DNA of 64,000 nt from Achromobacter sp. AONIH1 (GTDB lineage: Bacteria > Pseudomonadota > Gammaproteobacteria > Burkholderiales > Burkholderiaceae_B): assembly GCF_002902905.1 (NCBI RefSeq), contig NZ_CP026124.1, positions 6,324,001-6,388,000 on the forward strand. The letters run 5' to 3'. Every line of letters starts with the position of its first letter. Positions within the stretch are counted from its first letter, which is position 1. Below are positions 61,437 through 64,000 of the stretch, in pieces. Position numbers and translations under genes: made by a program. The notes under the pieces are model-generated. The model saw only the letters and a program-made list of their open reading frames with translations, searched no databases and had not been told where the DNA came from.

Positions 61437-61799
61437 ATGAAATCCCTAACAGCCACTCTCTGGCTCTGCGCGGGCCTGGCCGCCGCCGGCGCCGCGCAGG
61501 CGCAGCCGGCCCAGTACAAGCGCGATCTCTACGGCGACTGGCGCGTCAGCTACGCGGCGCCCGCGCCCAAGACGTCCGATCAGGTCGCCGCCGAACTGGC
61601 CCAGGCCAAGACCAGCGGCCAGTATTCGTTCGGCCAGGAAGACTACCCGCCCGCCATCGCGGCGACAGGCATGCCGGAAAGCCGCGCACAGGTCGAGCAG
61701 GAACTGCAGCAGGCCGAGGTCGCCGGCCTGATGGCCTCGGACGAGGAAGACTATCCGCCGCCCATGATGGCGCACAGCGGCACCGCCGGCATGCAGTAA
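61437..61799 (+). CDS. DUF4148-type secreted protein with duplicated motif
   Basis: 120 aa. Signal peptide (MKSLTATLWLCAGLAAAGAAQA), then two copies of the DUF4148 motif: QVAAELAQAKTSGQYSFGQEDYPP and QVEQELQQAEVAGLMASDEEDYPP. The family is common in Burkholderia and Bordetella, and its role is unknown. Start ATG at 61437 has AAGGAG upstream; an earlier ATG at 61347 lacks one. Stand-alone, 223 bp after PCuAC. Confidence 0.8.
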   Translation: MKSLTATLWLCAGLAAAGAAQAQPAQYKRDLYGDWRVSYAAPAPKTSDQVAAELAQAKTSGQYSFGQEDYPPAIAATGMPESRAQVEQELQQAEVAGLMASDEEDYPPPMMAHSGTAGMQ

Positions 61800-61866
61800 G
61801 CGCGGCAGGCCAGCTATCGGGGACAGCCTGGCCGGCCCGCCGACCGGCGGCCCCCTGTGATTCGCC

Positions 61867-61872
61867 TACAAT
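61867..61872 (+). promoter_or_regulatory. Possible -10 element for regBA
   Basis: TACAAT in the 211-bp gap between the DUF4148 gene and regB. No convincing -35. The flanking GC-rich sequence at 61822-61858 can fold into an imperfect hairpin that may end the upstream transcript. Confidence 0.3.
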
Positions 61873-62010
61873 AAGCCCGCATCCGCCGCCCGCGCCGACC
61901 ACGCCCGGGCATGGCCTGGCCGCCCCGGCCGGCCCCGCGGACGCGAGCGTTTGGCGCAGCCGGGCGCCCGTACCCGCCGGCAGGAAGCGCCGGCTCATCA
62001 GTGTCTGGAC

Positions 62011-63213
62011 ATGCCCGGTAGTTCCGCCTTTTCATTCCTGCGTACCCTATGCAGCCTGCGCTGGCTCGCCATCGCGGGCCAGGCCGCCACCATCCTGCTG
62101 GCCAGCAGCCTGCTGCGGCTGGACCTGCCGCTGGAACCGTTGTGGACCGGCGTGGGCGTGCTGATCGGCTTCAACCTCTACGCCATCCTGCGCCTGCGGC
62201 ACAGCCGCGACCTGTCCCACGTGACGGCCTTCGCCCACCTGCTGGTCGACATGGCGGTGCTGGCCTGGATGGTGGGCTGGAGCGGCGGCATCGGCAATCC
62301 GTTCGGCATGATGTTCCTGATCCTGACGGCGCTGGCCGCGCTGGCGCTGCCGCGCAACTGGGCCCTGGCCGCCGCCGTGGCCGGCATCAGCGGCTATGTG
62401 CTGGCGGCCCTGTTCGGCCGGCCGCTGCAAGGCGGCATCGACGCCCACACCCTGCTGCTGTGGGGCCTGGGCGCCAACTTCCTGATTTCCGTGGTGGTGG
62501 TGCTGGTGTTCTCGACCCGCATGGCGGCCGACCTGCGCGCCCGCGAGCGCGAACTGGCCCGGCTGCGCGAGCGCTTCACCCGCAATGAAGGCATCGTGGC
62601 CCTGGCCACGCACGCCGCCGCGATGGCCCATGAGCTGAACACGCCGCTGGCCACCATGACCCTGCTGGCCGACGAGATCTCCGCCGAGGTCAAGGATCCC
62701 GACCTGCGCGCCGACGTGGCCACGCTGAGCCAGCTGCTGGCGCTGTGCCGGGAACGCATCCGCAATCTGGCGGTCCCAACCGCTGTTGACCTGGTCCGAG
62801 TGGTGGGCCAGTGGCGCCTGATCCGGCCCACCATCGACCTGCAGCGCTCGGGCAGCCTGCCGTCCAGCCTGCGGGTGGATCCGGCCATCGCCCACCTGCT
62901 GCAGGCGCTGCTGAACAATGCCGCCGACGCCGGCGAAGCCGCCGGCGCGCCGCGCGTGGACCTGCATCTGGAATATGGCTACGGCGCGCTGCGGGGCGAA
63001 GTGCGGGACTACGGCCGGGGCTTCGATCCCGACCGGACCCTGCTGCCGGCCACCAGCCTGTTCAACAGCGGCAAGCCGGGCGGCCTGGGCGTGGGCCTGG
63101 CGCTGTCGCACGCCACGGTCGAACAGCTGGGCGGCGAAATGACCATGACGGCCGCCGAAGACGGGGGCACCCGCATCCGTTTCTATCTGCCTCTCGGCAC
63201 ATCCGGGACCTGA
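62011..63213 (+). CDS. regB: RegB/PrrB-type redox sensor histidine kinase
   Basis: 400 aa from ATG 62011 (MPGSSAFSFLRTL). Six membrane helices (about 15-170) containing the GGIGNPF motif (92-98), the ubiquinone-binding heptapeptide of RegB. H-box AHELNTPLATM with phospho-His207; Cys246 in LLALCRERI corresponds to the redox-active Cys of Rhodobacter RegB. ATPase domain with NNAADA and GGLGVGLAL. Phosphorylates RegA when the quinone pool or Cys is reduced. An upstream in-frame ATG (61951) would add 20 polar residues and is not preferred. Confidence 0.9.
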   Translation: MPGSSAFSFLRTLCSLRWLAIAGQAATILLASSLLRLDLPLEPLWTGVGVLIGFNLYAILRLRHSRDLSHVTAFAHLLVDMAVLAWMVGWSGGIGNPFGMMFLILTALAALALPRNWALAAAVAGISGYVLAALFGRPLQGGIDAHTLLLWGLGANFLISVVVVLVFSTRMAADLRARERELARLRERFTRNEGIVALATHAAAMAHELNTPLATMTLLADEISAEVKDPDLRADVATLSQLLALCRERIRNLAVPTAVDLVRVVGQWRLIRPTIDLQRSGSLPSSLRVDPAIAHLLQALLNNAADAGEAAGAPRVDLHLEYGYGALRGEVRDYGRGFDPDRTLLPATSLFNSGKPGGLGVGLALSHATVEQLGGEMTMTAAEDGGTRIRFYLPLGTSGT

Positions 63214-63215
63214 CT

Positions 63216-63767
63216 ATGAATCCTACCGACCTTGGCCTGCTGATCGACGACGACGAGCTGTATGTGCGCACCCTGCAACGCAGCCTGTCGCGCCGGGGCC
63301 TGGAAACCCGCACCGCCACCGGCATCGCCGAGGCGCTGCGCGTGGCCGAGGAGATCCGGCCGGCCTTCGCCCTGGTGGACCTGCGCCTGGGCGAGGACTC
63401 CGGCCTGACCCTGATCCGTCCCCTTCGCGCGCTGCGCGCCGACATGCGGATCCTGCTGGTCACCGGCTACGCCAGCGTGGCCACGGCGGTCGAGGCGATC
63501 AAGCGCGGCGCCGACGACTACCTGCCCAAGCCGGCCACCGCCCCCATGATCCTGCGCACCCTGGGCCTGGTGAAGCCGGAAAGCGTCGAGATCGAGGCCA
63601 CCATGACCCCGCTGCACCGGCTGGAGTGGGAACATATCCACCAGGCGCTGCACGAGACCGGGGGCAACGTCTCGGCCGCCGCCCGCCTGCTGGGCATGCA
63701 CCGGCGCTCCCTGCAGCGCAAGCTGGCCAAGAAACCGGGGCCGGAACGCGAAGTGTTGCTGGATTGA
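63216..63767 (+). CDS. regA: RegA/PrrA/RoxR-type response regulator
   Basis: 183 aa. Receiver domain (about 5-120) with acidic pair IDDDE and phospho-Asp55 in ALVDLRLGEDSG, Lys in YLPKPA. The C-terminal Fis-type HTH NVSAAARLLGMHRRSLQRKLAKK is the near-invariant RegA DNA-binding helix. Acts with RegB, 2 bp after its stop, on genes for respiration, CO2/N2 fixation or denitrification in other bacteria. Two matching palindromes occur just downstream (63778 and 63877). Confidence 0.93.
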   Translation: MNPTDLGLLIDDDELYVRTLQRSLSRRGLETRTATGIAEALRVAEEIRPAFALVDLRLGEDSGLTLIRPLRALRADMRILLVTGYASVATAVEAIKRGADDYLPKPATAPMILRTLGLVKPESVEIEATMTPLHRLEWEHIHQALHETGGNVSAAARLLGMHRRSLQRKLAKKPGPEREVLLD

Positions 63768-63777
63768 TTTGTGCAGG

Positions 63778-63794
63778 TGCGACATATCGTCGCA
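63778..63794. promoter_or_regulatory. RegA/RoxR-type binding site 1
   Basis: TGCGACATATCGTCGCA; with flanking bases the arms are GGTGCGAC / GTCGCACC. Fits the TGCGNC-N5-GNCGCA pattern described for RegA-family regulators. It begins 11 bp after the regA stop and could also end its transcript as a hairpin. Confidence 0.6.
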
Positions 63795-63876
63795 CCCGCC
63801 CACCGCCGCGACAGCCGCACCGCTCCCTGGGAAAACCCTGAATCCCGCAATATGGGGCTGGCGCCACGCAGGGCAA

Positions 63877-63893
63877 TGCGACCATTCGTCGCA
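63877..63893. promoter_or_regulatory. RegA/RoxR-type binding site 2
   Basis: TGCGACCATTCGTCGCA, same arms as site 1 with a different spacer. 99 bp from site 1 and immediately before an FNR-type box, so probably a control site of the gene beyond the right edge. Confidence 0.6.
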
Positions 63894-63896
63894 GGC

Positions 63897-63910
63897 TTGA
63901 CTCAGATCAA
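63897..63910. promoter_or_regulatory. Anr/FNR box
   Basis: TTGACTCAGATCAA: nine of ten positions of TTGAT-N4-ATCAA. Located 4 bp after RegA site 2. Suggests oxygen-regulated expression of the next gene to the right. Confidence 0.6.
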
Positions 63911-63927
63911 GTCGATAGGATGGAGGT

Positions 63928-63964
63928 TGCTGCCTCGCAGCATACCATCTGCTGCGTTGCAGCA
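63928..63964. promoter_or_regulatory. Tandem TGCTGC-N3-GCAGCA palindromes
   Basis: Two perfect copies (63928-63942 and 63950-63964) starting 22 bp apart, two helical turns. Recognising factor unknown. No start codon of a following gene is seen before the window ends at 64000. Confidence 0.5.
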
Positions 63965-64000
63965 TTTTCCACCTTCCATCCAAGGCTGTACGTGAAACAC

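Overview
The window is 64 kb of high-GC DNA (well over 60% G+C by eye), densely packed with genes and with no rRNA, tRNA, CRISPR array, phage or complete insertion sequence that I can see. Gene content points to a betaproteobacterium of the Alcaligenaceae, Bordetella or Achromobacter-like. The strongest sign is the heme-uptake locus in the Bordetella order hurI-hurR-bhuR-bhuS-bhuT-bhuU-bhuV; abundant LysR regulators and a DUF4148 protein agree.

Layout, left to right. 1-1914: the 5' part of a PrpF/oxalomesaconate tautomerase-like gene, its divergent LysR regulator and a GNAT acetyltransferase. 1947-3880: an operon with an ECF-type promoter encoding a small secreted COG4315 protein, an ECF sigma factor and its membrane anti-sigma factor. 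3949-16186: a nitrogen-scavenging locus in which urea carboxylase and allophanate hydrolase (with a GntR regulator) diverge from the urea transporter urtABCDE. The 379-bp region between the two arms carries a sigma-54 promoter facing each way and tandem NtrC-like sites. 16327-20730: a DUF2946 protein, a TonB-dependent siderophore receptor and a PepSY membrane protein. 20804-20963: a 160-bp inverted-repeat element, with a half copy at 15425-15475. 20983-24873: arsenate reductase, a NarL-type two-component pair and a PAP2 phosphatase. 24914-27106: divergent DNA-alkylation repair genes (ogt and an Ada-AlkA fusion) sharing a long palindrome. 27176-35797: YajQ, then the heme operon, controlled by a Fur box and the HurI/HurR surface-signalling pair; BhuV seems to have lost the segment between Walker A and the Q-loop.

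35946-46549 is a run of small metabolic and regulatory units: a CopD-like membrane protein, a secreted 2H-phosphoesterase-like protein, a WYL regulator with matching operator sites at itself and at a VOC protein, a permease/LysR pair, a threonine-synthase-like enzyme/LysR pair, and kynureninase with a permease and an Lrp-type regulator. 46604-50896: a hemolysin III-like protein, a P1-family peptidase and a polar amino-acid ABC transporter. 50900-55639: an aromatic-type catabolic operon (FAD monooxygenase, MFS transporter, SDR) with divergent LysR. 55690-56460: an NlpD-like degenerate LytM lipoprotein.

56680-59488 holds the most unusual pair: a MASE1-PAS membrane sensor without an output domain, overlapping a gene for an alpha/beta hydrolase fused to an NTF2-like domain and an acyl-CoA-binding (ACBP) domain. 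59565-61213 is a copper/cytochrome-oxidase assembly set (DUF2946, SCO1, PCuAC). 61437-63767 holds a DUF4148 protein and a RegB/RegA-type redox two-component system. The last 230 bp is a dense regulatory region with two RegA/RoxR-type palindromes, an FNR/Anr box and a tandem palindrome, for a gene beyond the right edge.
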